Assembly (NCBI GenBank): GCA_937974245.1
Contig: CALJKV010000121.1
Span: forward strand, 124,001 to 188,000
Source: an uncultured Chloroflexota bacterium
Lineage (GTDB): Bacteria > Chloroflexota > Anaerolineae > Aggregatilineales > Phototrophicaceae
Length of the DNA: 64,000 bases
Direction: 5' to 3'
Shown here one piece after another: positions 18,664 to 28,300 of the stretch (position 1 is the stretch's first letter; each line of letters begins with the position of its first letter). A program made the translations under genes and the position numbers. Under the pieces are notes generated by a model. The model worked only from the letters and a program-made list of their open reading frames with translations. It did not search any database and was not told where the DNA came from.

Positions 18664-19263
18664 ATCGCGGCAATCAGTGTCCTGTAACTTCATAAGCGCC
18701 CGCATTCCATCCGTTAAAATCTGGTGAAAACGCAGCGCCATTTCCTCCGCTGAAATGGCGTTTTCATTTTCCAGCCACCACACAATCACCGCGTTGAGCG
18801 CCCCAAACAGAAAATGGGCAATAAAGTCGAGCGGCACAACCGGCTTGACGCCTGGGGGTATCATCGCTTCAATCTGTTTTCTGAGCTGCTCAGTGGTAGA
18901 CTGGCGGTAGCCATGCATGACCCCGGCCAGGCCATCCGCTCCGACGACAGCCCGGTAAAAAGCAGCGTTTTCCTTAGCATGTTCGAAGGCAATCAGGCTG
19001 GGGGGTGTGCCATCCACCATGAAATTCTCATCAACCGGTTGGCCGAGCTGCTGGATAATGTCCTGCATGGTTTCTTCCATCATCACCAGAAGTAGTTCGT
19101 CTTTTCCATGGGGATAATGCAGGTAAAACGTTGCCCGGCCCAGGTTTGCTCGATCCGTGATGTCCCGGACGGTTACGGACTGGTATCCTTTTTCGAGAAT
19201 CAATTCCAAGAGAGCATCCCGCAGGAGTTTGCGTGTTCGTTTCACCCGACGGTCAATCTTCAT
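18628..19263 (-). CDS. TetR-family transcriptional regulator
   Basis: About 211 residues. The N-terminal helix-turn-helix covers roughly residues 5-55, with RDITDRANLGRATFYLHY as the TetR recognition region. The C-terminal two thirds are helical and resemble the TetR_C domain with PPGVKPVVPLDFIAHF near residue 145. AAAGGT precedes the ATG. It lies 29 bases downstream of the CrtC-like gene on the same strand, so it may be co-transcribed with and control that gene; ligand unknown. Its end overlaps the PAP2-like gene tail to tail. Confidence 0.9.
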   Translation of the reverse strand: MKIDRRVKRTRKLLRDALLELILEKGYQSVTVRDITDRANLGRATFYLHYPHGKDELLLVMMEETMQDIIQQLGQPVDENFMVDGTPPSLIAFEHAKENAAFYRAVVGADGLAGVMHGYRQSTTEQLRKQIEAMIPPGVKPVVPLDFIAHFLFGALNAVIVWWLENENAISAEEMALRFHQILTDGMRALMKLQDTDCRDSGDKREQQHRD

Positions 19264-19292
19264 TCGTCGTACCTTTCAGATGTTGTATGCTG

Positions 19293-20450
19293 CTAAAAAC
19301 GCCCGGTCATAGCATTGACATATCCCGTCAGTTCAGCGTACCCATACCCGGTAATATCGCCGGAAATCCGCACTGCGCCCTCCCAATAATCCACATTGCC
19401 TGTACCATGCAATTCCTGGTCGCTGATAAGGGGTGTTACCGTCAGGTCAAGCGGTTCGGCCTCGCCAATGTCCAGACTAATCTGCCAACCCGCCGGATAG
19501 GTCGCGCCGGTATGCGGGCTTTGCCACGTATCCGTCACGTTCAATGTGAAGTCGCTCGATTCGAGCTTGCGCGTACTGCCATCCGGGTAAACCAGCAGTC
19601 CGCCAAATTCCGGCTGACGCCCGCCGTCAACGAGACGGATTTGCCCTAACATTAGTTCACGATCATCGTCCAGTTGCAGACCAAACCAGTCCCACCCCTG
19701 CGCCGAATTGCCTAACGCGCTGGTGCTGAATTCATGGTCTTTCCAGGACGTCCCACTCACGGTATAGACGGCATCATTTATCGTAATCGTACCTGTGGTC
19801 AGCAGCCGTGAGAGTGAATAGTAGTAACTGGCATTGCCCGGCTCGCCACTCTTGGCGCTAAGACCTTGATTACCTTGCAGCGCCACCGGCTTGACCTGCT
19901 CCAGTCGCAGGTTCACGGCCACAGCATCCGCCACCGCCTTAATCGCCACAACCGTCGCGTCGTCATCCTGGGCCAGAATCTGCCAGTCATCCAGCCACAC
20001 ACGGTAAAGCGGTTCTGTAGTGGCCCCGGCTAATTCTGCCGCGCCCCGGCTGAAGCGCTGCTGGTGGTAAAATTGGTCGCCACTGACATCCGTCACGGTA
20101 AAATGCGCCATATAAATCTGGGCAGCCCGCCATTCCGAACCAGGTTCAGTTTCCGCCGGAGTGGTCGCCCTGCGAAAGATTGTAAACTGGTAGCCGAAGC
20201 GCCGCCCGGCTTCATCGGCCAGGTTACCGGTGTAATACCACCACTCGGTCTGAAAATTCGGGTGCGGGCCGAAGTCCCGTGGGAACTGCCAGTCATACAG
20301 TTCAATCGCACGGGAATAACCGCTAATGTCCATCTCCACACTATCAAATACCGCACTGGCACCGACCTCCCCGCCGCCAACATCTACCAGACTGAAGCCA
20401 GCGATGACCACCACAATGCCCACTACCAGTAACAAACCCATACGCCACAT
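19293..20450 (-). CDS. Membrane-anchored CrtC/AttH lipocalin-like protein
   Basis: About 385 residues. An N-terminal hydrophobic segment (about residues 4-20) is a signal peptide or anchor. The rest matches the CrtC/AttH-like double-lipocalin fold: FPRDFGPHPNFQTEWWYYTGN near residue 54, SWKDHEFSTS near 233 and GWDWFGLQLDD near 250 are family landmarks. Carotenoid 1,2-hydratases belong here, but most bacterial relatives are uncharacterised secreted proteins, and no carotenoid genes are nearby. ATG at 20450 has GAGAAGG upstream; a GTG at 20462 overlaps that site and is less likely. Confidence 0.84.
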   Translation of the reverse strand: MWRMGLLLVVGIVVVIAGFSLVDVGGGEVGASAVFDSVEMDISGYSRAIELYDWQFPRDFGPHPNFQTEWWYYTGNLADEAGRRFGYQFTIFRRATTPAETEPGSEWRAAQIYMAHFTVTDVSGDQFYHQQRFSRGAAELAGATTEPLYRVWLDDWQILAQDDDATVVAIKAVADAVAVNLRLEQVKPVALQGNQGLSAKSGEPGNASYYYSLSRLLTTGTITINDAVYTVSGTSWKDHEFSTSALGNSAQGWDWFGLQLDDDRELMLGQIRLVDGGRQPEFGGLLVYPDGSTRKLESSDFTLNVTDTWQSPHTGATYPAGWQISLDIGEAEPLDLTVTPLISDQELHGTGNVDYWEGAVRISGDITGYGYAELTGYVNAMTGRF

Positions 20451-20766
20451 ACAAGCTGACACCTTCTCATATTATCCTGCCTCTATCATGCGGCATTATA
20501 GCGAAAGTCGCAATTGTGCGGTTGTCCCAAACTCTGAGAAAACGTTGAGACACATTCCACACCTGATAGAATGGTAACGTCTTGTTTGGATGATCTGGCT
20601 GGCGTAAGATACACTGTAGTGGTAAAGCATCGGCGGGGATCGTTTAATTGATAGAAATTGAGCAGTTGCGTGGTGATAAGGGCATGATACATTAAGCCCT
20701 TAGAAAAATGATCCGAACTGCATATATCCTGAACTGAAATCCGCAAAAGCCAAATCGGGATTCCAC
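20451..20766. other. Divergent intergenic region
   Basis: About 315 bases between the CrtC-like gene (minus) and the STAND gene (plus). No small gene or clear hairpin was seen. A weak TTGCGT-16-TACATT pair near 20665 could be a promoter for the STAND gene. Confidence 0.35.
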
Positions 20767-23421
20767 ATGGCAAAAACCGTATTTATCAGCAGCACCAGTC
20801 TTGATCTGAAGGACTACCGTCAGGCGGCAATTGATACCTGTGCCAGCCTGGGGTTCGTACCGATTGCGATGGAAAACTTTGAGGCGATGGGGGTCGGCGC
20901 GACGGAGGGCAGCAAGCGCAAGCTCAAAGAGGCCGACTTGTATGTGGGTATCATTGCCCACCGCTACGGATATGTTGAGCAAGGCTATAACCACAGTGTC
21001 ACCGAAATTGAGTTTGACTATGCCGGGGAACGTGGCCTGGAACGACTGTGTTTTTTAATAGACCCCGGCCAGCCCTGGCCCGCCGAAGCCTATGACCATG
21101 CCAATGTAGCTCGGTTGAACGCCTTCAAGAATAAAATTAATAAATCAGTGATTCGGGCACTGTTCATGTCAGTTGATGACTTCCAGAACAAGCTCCTGCG
21201 GGCGCTCGTCAACTGGCAGGAATGGCGGGCGGCACGCAGCGGCGAACTCGACGCAGTGCTGGCGACCACTTCCGATGATATTCCCAACCAGCCGGAGAAG
21301 CTGATTGGACGTGGTGAGCTGACCGCTGCAGTGAACCACCTGCTTGACCGGGGCAAACGTGTGCTGCTCCAGGGATTTGGTGGCGTAGGCAAAACCGCGC
21401 TGGCGGCTGCCATCACTGCCGAACGTCTGGGAGACGACGAAGGGCCGGTGTTATGGCTGCGGGCAGGCGCGGAAGATCGGGATGGCCTATTCCTGGCGAT
21501 GGTGCGGGCCTTTGACGCCCAGCATGCGCTGGCGAACGAACCCAACATCATCAATAAGGCACGGATTATCCGGTTGCTGCTGCTGGAACATGGTGTAAAA
21601 TTGGTGGTTCTGGATGATGCCTGGAACGGACGAGCGCTGCACAGCATTCTCAATGTCAATGCCATCCCCAGGGGCGTGCCGGTGCTGGTTACATCGCGCT
21701 ACCGTTTCGCCGGGCTGACTCGCCTGGACGTGGATCGGTTGGAAACCGGGGACGCATTGGCGCTGCTGGCCTACTACGGCCAACCGAATTGGATTTATGA
21801 CCAGGACGCTCGCACCCTGTGTGAGAAACTTGGCAACCACGCGTTCGCCGTGCGCGTGGCCGGTATGACGCTCGCGCTGGATGACCTGACTCCGGGCGAA
21901 CTGCTCACCCGGATCGCCGCCGAGCCGCACAAGCTGGCAATCCCCGAAGACTATGTTGAGGAAGGCCAGGCCAACATCGAAGACCTGCTAAGTGCCAGCC
22001 TCTACGATCTGGATTCTGAGGCGCGTTCGGTCTTCATGGCGTTCGGGGCGCTCTTCACATCAACCACCACGCCGGAGATGCTGGCGCTATTTCTCGAGCA
22101 AAGTGTATCGGAAGTTGAGAAAGCGCTCACCCGCCTGCAACGACGTGGCCTGGCCGAACGCATTCATGAAAATGCGGAACGGGCGGGTGAATTTCGTATC
22201 CATGACCTCGCTTACAGTTACGCCCGTGCTCAGGCCAACGAGACACAGCGCAGCCGGGGACTGGATATCTGCCTGGCGTACCTCGACAAATACCACGAAC
22301 CCAAAGCTGAGAATTTCCCTGCTGTACGGGCCGAACTCGATAATTTCATTAGCGGGGCGAACTGGGCGTTGTCTGTCGGGCGCTATACCGATGTCACCTA
22401 TATCGCCGATCATCTCTACCGCCAGCCAAGCGAATCTGGTACGGAAGGGTTTTTACATCTACAGGGGTATGCCCGCCTTTCCAGGAGCCTGCTCTCCCTG
22501 GCCGCCGATGCCGCCGAAGCGCTTCACGAAACGGCATCCCAGGCGCGTTATCTGGGACATCTGGGCAGTGCTTGTCGCGATTCAGGCCAGATCAAAGAGG
22601 GCATGAAATACTATCGGGCGGCGCTCAAGCTCTACAAGGAACTGGATGATTTACCGGGCATGGGGGTGACTTTGGGGCGGCTTGGCATCGCCCACCGCCT
22701 GTTAGGACAGGCGCAGCCAGCCATCACCCACCTGGAACAGGCATTGGAGATCGCCCGGAAGGTCAACGACCCACGTGCCGAGGGAATCAATTTGGCGAAT
22801 CTGGGCATCGCCTACCGCCATCAGGGACAGCCCGAACGTGCGATCAACTACCTGGAACAGGCGCTGCGTATCGCCAAAGGACTGGGCAATCTACGAGGTG
22901 AAGCGATCAACCTGGGCAACCTGGGCGATGCCTACCGGGACATGGACGAAATCGAACGCGCCATCACGTTTTACCAGCAGGCCTTAGCGATTGCCAATGA
23001 GACCGGGGATAAACGTGGCAGCGGTATTAACCTGGGACGATTGGGCGATGCTTACCGGGCGCAGGGACGGTTTGATGAGGCGGCGCAGCACCTCGAAAAA
23101 GCACTGGACATTGCCCGCGAGACCGGCGACAAACGCGGCGAGGCCATCAATCTAGGGCGGCTGGGGGATACGTACCGGGAACAGGGCGACTTTGCCCAGG
23201 CCATCGGTCATCACCAGCGCGCGCTAGACATTTCCCGCGAGATGGACGACAAGCGCGGCGAGGCTTACGGGCTGACGAACCTGGGGGCGGCTTACCGGGA
23301 CAGCGGCAAAACGCGGCAGGCGATCAGTCATTTCAAAAAAGCGCGACGAATCTTTGCCGATTCGGATATGACACACCGGGTCGAATGGTTGGATGAGCAG
23401 CTGCAAGCGCTCAAGTCATAG
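20767..23421 (+). CDS. DUF4062-STAND NTPase-TPR protein, candidate conflict/defence sensor
   Basis: About 884 residues in three parts. Residues 3-95 match DUF4062, starting TVFISSTSLDLKDYR. Residues ~180-480 are an NB-ARC-type STAND NTPase: P-loop GFGGVGKTA near 202, Walker B LVVLDDAW near 279, a VTSRYR sensor near 304, then a winged-helix segment containing RIHDLAYSYA near 475. Residues ~590-870 are at least six tandem 40-residue TPRs, with a repeated pattern of GEAINLGNLGDAYR and AIxxxQxALxIA. STAND proteins with an N-terminal effector and C-terminal repeats commonly sense invaders or stress and oligomerise on ligand binding. It is monocistronic and not in an obvious defence island. The ribosome-binding site is weak. 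Confidence 0.88.
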   Translation: MAKTVFISSTSLDLKDYRQAAIDTCASLGFVPIAMENFEAMGVGATEGSKRKLKEADLYVGIIAHRYGYVEQGYNHSVTEIEFDYAGERGLERLCFLIDPGQPWPAEAYDHANVARLNAFKNKINKSVIRALFMSVDDFQNKLLRALVNWQEWRAARSGELDAVLATTSDDIPNQPEKLIGRGELTAAVNHLLDRGKRVLLQGFGGVGKTALAAAITAERLGDDEGPVLWLRAGAEDRDGLFLAMVRAFDAQHALANEPNIINKARIIRLLLLEHGVKLVVLDDAWNGRALHSILNVNAIPRGVPVLVTSRYRFAGLTRLDVDRLETGDALALLAYYGQPNWIYDQDARTLCEKLGNHAFAVRVAGMTLALDDLTPGELLTRIAAEPHKLAIPEDYVEEGQANIEDLLSASLYDLDSEARSVFMAFGALFTSTTTPEMLALFLEQSVSEVEKALTRLQRRGLAERIHENAERAGEFRIHDLAYSYARAQANETQRSRGLDICLAYLDKYHEPKAENFPAVRAELDNFISGANWALSVGRYTDVTYIADHLYRQPSESGTEGFLHLQGYARLSRSLLSLAADAAEALHETASQARYLGHLGSACRDSGQIKEGMKYYRAALKLYKELDDLPGMGVTLGRLGIAHRLLGQAQPAITHLEQALEIARKVNDPRAEGINLANLGIAYRHQGQPERAINYLEQALRIAKGLGNLRGEAINLGNLGDAYRDMDEIERAITFYQQALAIANETGDKRGSGINLGRLGDAYRAQGRFDEAAQHLEKALDIARETGDKRGEAINLGRLGDTYREQGDFAQAIGHHQRALDISREMDDKRGEAYGLTNLGAAYRDSGKTRQAISHFKKARRIFADSDMTHRVEWLDEQLQALKS
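22680..23360 (+). repeat. In-gene tandem TPR-coding repeats
   Basis: The TPR region is built of about 120-base units that are similar at DNA level as well as protein level, for example around 23100 and 23220, both encoding DI(A/S)RE followed by DKRGEA. Such similarity suggests recent unit duplication or homogenisation within the sensor domain. Confidence 0.65.
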
Positions 23422-23463
23422 TGACGATACCCGCGAAAGACGGGAAAACGATACCGGCTGCGG

Positions 23464-23492
23464 TTTTTCCACTTTCCAAATTGTTGTATAAT
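23464..23492 (+). promoter_or_regulatory. Candidate promoter for the penicillin-binding protein gene
   Basis: A perfect -10 TATAAT (23487-23492) preceded by TG lies about 105 bases before the start. The -35 (TTTTTC at 17-base spacing) is poor. Confidence 0.4.
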
Positions 23493-23597
23493 GTCAACTA
23501 GTTACCGACTGAACACCAACGTCGTGCGGGCCGCTTAAGCAGTTGTCTGCATCCGGCAAAAATTATTATGTAAAACTAACTCAAGGATTCCTGGCGC

Positions 23598-26500
23598 ATG
23601 GCCGACCAGCAGAAGAAATCACAACCTGAAAAACCCGAATTTTCCGGTGGGTGGCACAAGCCCCAGTCTCCTGGTGGTTGGCATACTCCCGATGCCTCAT
23701 CGAGTCAAGGAAGTTGGCGTCAACCGGCCCCGGTAGCGCTCCCGGCAGAACTGGAAATTGAGCCGGAGGCTGAAGGCGCGTGGCATCTTCCCAAACCGGA
23801 AGATACGGTTTTCTCTACGGAGCCGGAAAGCCCTGCCCCAGCATCGCAGGTGGGCGAACCGGATTCCAATATTAAGCCGGAAGATATGCTCTCGATCTCC
23901 GAGGCCGCCCCGGCAGTTTTGGAGCCGCTGGATGACGACGACGATGCTTTCAGTATGAGCGAGTTGGTAGCACTGGCGAGCCTGGTTGAGCAGTCCACCC
24001 TGCCCGATATTCTCCCTGGGTCTGCTGCCCCAGGTGTCGCCGCCATTACCCCGGAATTCCAGGATGAACCGGTCATATCTTCCCGCGGGCTTTCCCCGGC
24101 GGAGCGAGCCGCTATCCAGGCAGCAGGGGGGCGCACTGAACCGGTCAGTGACCTTCCCTTGATAAGCACGGCAGAAGGTTCAGCACCACAACCGCTGGAA
24201 AGACTGCGTACCGAAGAACCGGGTGCTTCTACCGGACAGGCGGGTGCCGTGAGCGGCGAACAGGCGGCGGAATACGCCCGTCTTCAAGCGCAGCGGTGGG
24301 CTTCCGGGACAGCCGGCGACGTGACCAGCCAGGGGCAGGCTACCGGCCCCGGGGAACCGACGACCTACGCGCAGGAACAGTTGGCGCAAATTCAAAAACA
24401 GCAGCCTGCTGCCGCCCCGGCACCCACAACCCAGCAGCAGGAACTCCTCCAGAAATACCGCAAGACCGAGCGTGAAGTTGCCAAACTGCGCCAGATGCTC
24501 CAGGCCGGGCAGATCACGGAGGAACAGCTACGGGAACAGTTGAACGACCTCCTGGTTCTGGATGAAAAGCGGGTGTGGTGGATGATGGGGGTTGAAAGTG
24601 ATGTCTGGTATCGTTACGACGAGAGCCAGGCTCAGTGGATTATTGATATTCCCCCGGTGCTGGCCGCCGCATCAGCGACTGGCACAGCGGAATCTGGTGT
24701 AATGGCTCCCCAGCCCCTGCCGCAGTTCCCCAGCGAACCGGTTCAGCCACAGGACTATACTCAGCCCAGCGCCGTTTACCAGACACCTGCCCAGCCCGAT
24801 CGGTTCGGGCAGGTCATTGGCGACGACTCACCCCTCCCGCGCCAGGTACCGGTACAAGACCCCGATCAAACATTGGTCGGGCCAAACGCGCCCTATATGT
24901 ATGAACAGCGCCAGTCGGAAGCAGCCACCCAGCAGGCCTATGGCGTTGAATGGCAGGAAACGGTGGCACACACGCCAGTGGACATTGCGCCCGCCGACGA
25001 GTCACTTGGCAGCGCTCGCCAGGCCTATGATGCTGGCGCCCCTGACCAGGCAGCAAATGAAGGAACGCCGTATTTTGACCAGGTGGCGGAAGAGGAACGG
25101 CGACAGACTATCGGATTGTTTGTACGTCTGGCCGCGATTGGAGCCGGGTTGCTGGCACTGCTGCTGGCGGGCGGTATCGGCATTATTCTGCTCAATTACA
25201 GCAATATCGCCAACGAGTACCAACCCCCGATTGCGGCGCTGGCGAACTATCAACCGGCTTTCCAGACAGTGCAGATTTACGACGCTCAAGACCGGCTGAT
25301 TGCCTCAATCAACAGCACCGAGGGTGGGGCACGGACGAATATTGAACTCGCAAACATTTCCCCCTTCATGATTCATGCTGTGCTTTCATTGGAAAATGAA
25401 CGCTTCTTTGAAGACCCTGGTTGGGACATCGTGGCTATTGGGCGCGCCTTCATCCAGAACCTTGGTTCCGGCACCATTGAATCCGGCGCAAGTACCATCA
25501 CGCAGCAGATCGCCCGCCAGTTGGTCCTGGGGCGCTATGATGTCTCGGCAGAACGCAAAATTCAGGAAGTCGTCATTGCGGCAGAAATTAGCAAGCAATA
25601 TCCTAAAGCGGATATTTTGGAACTCTATCTGAACGAGATTTACTTCGGTAATCAGGCTTACGGTGTGGAAGCTGCCTCACAGTTCTACTTTGGTCACAGT
25701 GCCGAAAGCCTCAACCTCTATGAATCCGCTTTCCTCGCTGGATTAATCCAGTCCCCATCGGTCTATGACCCGGTGATTCACCCCGATGAAACCCGCGAGG
25801 CATATGGGGTGCGGCGTCAGCAGATTATTGATCGCATGGACGCAGTGTTGGCACGGATGGAACAAGTCAACTGTTTGCAATTCCCTGGCACGGGCATATC
25901 GCTCCCGCCCGAAGGCTTCTGTATCACGCCGGAAGTCGCCCGCCAACAGCGTACCAACCGTGCTGAGGTACTCGCCACTGAGTTCACAGCCCGTACAGTG
26001 AACTTCCAATATCCGCACTTCATCCAGTTCGTGCGTGACCAGGTGGATCGCCACTATGGCGAAGGCACGATGTTCCGTCAGGGCTTCAAGATTTACACGA
26101 CCCTCAATTCCAGCATCCAGGATGAGGCCATCCGCGATTTACAGGCGGCGATGGCGCTCTACAACTCGCGTGATGTGAACACCGGCGCAATCATGGTAAC
26201 GAACCCCGCTGATGGCGCGATTCTGGCGATGGTTGGCGGGCCGGACTTCAACAATGAAGCCATTGCCGGACAGTTGAATAATGCACTCACCTGGCAGCAG
26301 CCGGGTTCGGCCATCAAACCGGTGGTCTATGCCGCCGCGCTGGAGGGCCGTGACACCAATGGCGATGGCGTCGTTGACCGCTACCTGACACCGGCCAGCA
26401 TCATTTGGGATGTCCCAACAACCTACACCAATACGGTACCGCCCTATACCCCGGTCAACTTTGACGGCGCTTTCCGCGGCCCGATTTCGGTACGTAACGC

Positions 26501-27860
26501 GCTGCAAAACAGCATCAATATCGCGGCGGTCAAAGCCTATGATTTCATCGGCGCAGATCGCTTCCAGGACATCGCATTAAGATTAGGACTGCAATTCCTG
26601 GATGGGGCGCAGTTCGGGCTGCCGACAGCCATTGGTGCCACGGAAGTCACGCTCTATAACATGATGACGGCCTATGGCACACTGGCTGCCAATGGCACGC
26701 GCCACGACCTGTACGCCGTCCGCCGCATCACTACTTCAGAAGGCGTGGATGCAGCATGGCCGGGGCAACCAGCGGCAATCCCTAACGCTGTGTCGGCACA
26801 GTTGGCATACCTGATGCAGAACATCCTCAGCGATGACACCTCGCGCAGCGCCGTTTTCGGTCAAGGCGGGCCGATGACGATTCCGGGCTACCCGACCAGT
26901 AATTTTGTCGCCGCCAAGACCGGCACGAGTAACGACGCCCGCGATCTCTGGACGATGGGTTTCACCAAGAATGCCGTTGTCGGTGTCTGGTTGGGGCGGC
27001 ACGATAACCAGCCAACACGTGTAACTGCTGCATCAACCGCCGCTGCTCCGATCTGGCAGCGCCTTATGCAGTACTCGCTGTCTGTCCTTCCCAATCCGGC
27101 TGTGTTCACCGAAGTAGCCGGGATTCAACACTATGATATCTGCGTGGACACCGGCACGCAGCAAACCCCGAACTGTACCGGGCTGCGCAATGAAATCTTC
27201 ATCGGCAACCAATCGCCGCCAGGGCCGGAAGGTGCGTTTGTACGCCAGGTCGAAATAGACTCATGGACAGGACTGTTGGCAACTGCTCAGTGCCAGAATA
27301 ACAAGATTACCCAGACATTTGTGAACATCCAGGATACTGCGGCGCTCGCCTGGTTAAACGGCGCGGGCAAGGCCATTGCTCAACGCTACGGCATCACCGA
27401 CCAGGCGCTGCCCATGCCGACAGCAGCCTGCGACACCAATACCGAAATCCCAATCGCTCTGTTCAACTACCCCTCCGAAGGGACGACGGTACAGGGCATT
27501 GTCAATATTACCGGGTCGGCTTCGGCCACGACGACTTTTAGCCGCTACCAGATTGACGCGGTATCGTCAGTCACCGGCCAGGCCATCCCCATTGCTGGGC
27601 CGATCACTACACCAGTGGCGTCCGGGACGCTGGGAACGTGGGATACCCGCACCCTGCCCAATGGCACCTATTCCCTGCGGTTGCAGATGTTCGCCAACAA
27701 TGCTTACGCGGGCTACCTGACGCGCCAGATCACGGTGAACATTAACAACCCGACGCCAACAGCCGAACCGGTGCTGCCGACAACCGCGCCGCTGCCGACA
27801 ATCGAGCCGCTGCCATTCGATACCCCGGTCGCACAGCCAACACTTAATATCGGGGGATGA
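23598..27860 (+). CDS. Class A penicillin-binding protein (PBP1A-like) with long cytoplasmic extension
   Basis: About 1420 residues. Residues 1-505 are a Pro/Gln/Ala-rich cytoplasmic region with four spaced G-x-W-(H/R)-x-P motifs in the first 66 residues and a short coiled segment near 285-315. A single membrane helix spans about 512-535. The glycosyltransferase domain follows, with SLENERFFED (catalytic Glu near 598) and TITQQIARQL near 634. The transpeptidase has SAIK (Ser near 904), a downstream SIN and KTGTS near 1107. A C-terminal Ig-like segment near 1290-1380 ends in a Pro-rich tail. It polymerises and crosslinks peptidoglycan outside the membrane. The usual family length is about 700-850. 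Confidence 0.93.
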   Translation: MADQQKKSQPEKPEFSGGWHKPQSPGGWHTPDASSSQGSWRQPAPVALPAELEIEPEAEGAWHLPKPEDTVFSTEPESPAPASQVGEPDSNIKPEDMLSISEAAPAVLEPLDDDDDAFSMSELVALASLVEQSTLPDILPGSAAPGVAAITPEFQDEPVISSRGLSPAERAAIQAAGGRTEPVSDLPLISTAEGSAPQPLERLRTEEPGASTGQAGAVSGEQAAEYARLQAQRWASGTAGDVTSQGQATGPGEPTTYAQEQLAQIQKQQPAAAPAPTTQQQELLQKYRKTEREVAKLRQMLQAGQITEEQLREQLNDLLVLDEKRVWWMMGVESDVWYRYDESQAQWIIDIPPVLAAASATGTAESGVMAPQPLPQFPSEPVQPQDYTQPSAVYQTPAQPDRFGQVIGDDSPLPRQVPVQDPDQTLVGPNAPYMYEQRQSEAATQQAYGVEWQETVAHTPVDIAPADESLGSARQAYDAGAPDQAANEGTPYFDQVAEEERRQTIGLFVRLAAIGAGLLALLLAGGIGIILLNYSNIANEYQPPIAALANYQPAFQTVQIYDAQDRLIASINSTEGGARTNIELANISPFMIHAVLSLENERFFEDPGWDIVAIGRAFIQNLGSGTIESGASTITQQIARQLVLGRYDVSAERKIQEVVIAAEISKQYPKADILELYLNEIYFGNQAYGVEAASQFYFGHSAESLNLYESAFLAGLIQSPSVYDPVIHPDETREAYGVRRQQIIDRMDAVLARMEQVNCLQFPGTGISLPPEGFCITPEVARQQRTNRAEVLATEFTARTVNFQYPHFIQFVRDQVDRHYGEGTMFRQGFKIYTTLNSSIQDEAIRDLQAAMALYNSRDVNTGAIMVTNPADGAILAMVGGPDFNNEAIAGQLNNALTWQQPGSAIKPVVYAAALEGRDTNGDGVVDRYLTPASIIWDVPTTYTNTVPPYTPVNFDGAFRGPISVRNALQNSINIAAVKAYDFIGADRFQDIALRLGLQFLDGAQFGLPTAIGATEVTLYNMMTAYGTLAANGTRHDLYAVRRITTSEGVDAAWPGQPAAIPNAVSAQLAYLMQNILSDDTSRSAVFGQGGPMTIPGYPTSNFVAAKTGTSNDARDLWTMGFTKNAVVGVWLGRHDNQPTRVTAASTAAAPIWQRLMQYSLSVLPNPAVFTEVAGIQHYDICVDTGTQQTPNCTGLRNEIFIGNQSPPGPEGAFVRQVEIDSWTGLLATAQCQNNKITQTFVNIQDTAALAWLNGAGKAIAQRYGITDQALPMPTAACDTNTEIPIALFNYPSEGTTVQGIVNITGSASATTTFSRYQIDAVSSVTGQAIPIAGPITTPVASGTLGTWDTRTLPNGTYSLRLQMFANNAYAGYLTRQITVNINNPTPTAEPVLPTTAPLPTIEPLPFDTPVAQPTLNIGG

Positions 27861-27905
27861 GCGCGATCAGACACGATTCACCACCAACTTGTGAGATTTA
27901 TGGGC

Positions 27906-27963
27906 GGACACACAGAGGCGCTTTTCTACACAGATGCTCTTAGAAATGCCCTTCTGAGTGTCC
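27906..27963. repeat. Inverted repeat after the penicillin-binding protein gene
   Basis: Arms of 11 bases (27906-27916 and 27953-27963, one mismatch) flank a 36-base loop between the PBP gene and the dehydratase gene. It could be a weak transcript-end structure or a protein site. Confidence 0.35.
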
Positions 27964-27997
27964 GAGGATTGTCCTGACGACAACCAAAGGACTACCA

Positions 27998-28300
27998 ATG
28001 GCGACGAAACCTGCGACGGAAGCAGAGATTGTTGAGCGGTTGACTCGGTTGCCCGGATGGGAGCGGCAGGGCGACACGATTCGCAAGACCTATCGGATGG
28101 AGACCTACCTGGCCGGACTGGCCTTTGCGACGGCAGTTGGCGTCATCGCGGAAGGGCTGGATCATCACCCCGATATCCATATCGGCTGGCGCAAAGTGAT
28201 AATCAGTTTCACTACCCACGATGCCGGGAATAAACTGTCTCTCAAAGATTTCATGGTAGCAGAAGCGATTGAGGCGCTGCCTTTTACCCCCGGCACATGA
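27998..28300 (+). CDS. phhB: Pterin-4-alpha-carbinolamine dehydratase
   Basis: About 100 residues, normal for the family. The catalytic block DHHPDI (His56 and His57) is followed by a Trp and a THDAGNKLSLKD segment with the third conserved position, matching the PCD signature. The enzyme dehydrates 4a-hydroxytetrahydropterin; in bacteria without aromatic hydroxylases it may instead act in molybdopterin-related steps. No aromatic hydroxylase is present here. Its stop overlaps the next start as ATGA. Confidence 0.93.
   Translation: MATKPATEAEIVERLTRLPGWERQGDTIRKTYRMETYLAGLAFATAVGVIAEGLDHHPDIHIGWRKVIISFTTHDAGNKLSLKDFMVAEAIEALPFTPGT

Noticed and set aside
22680..23360. CRISPR-like array
   Set aside because: The regular spacing is due to tandem TPR-coding units within one long open frame.
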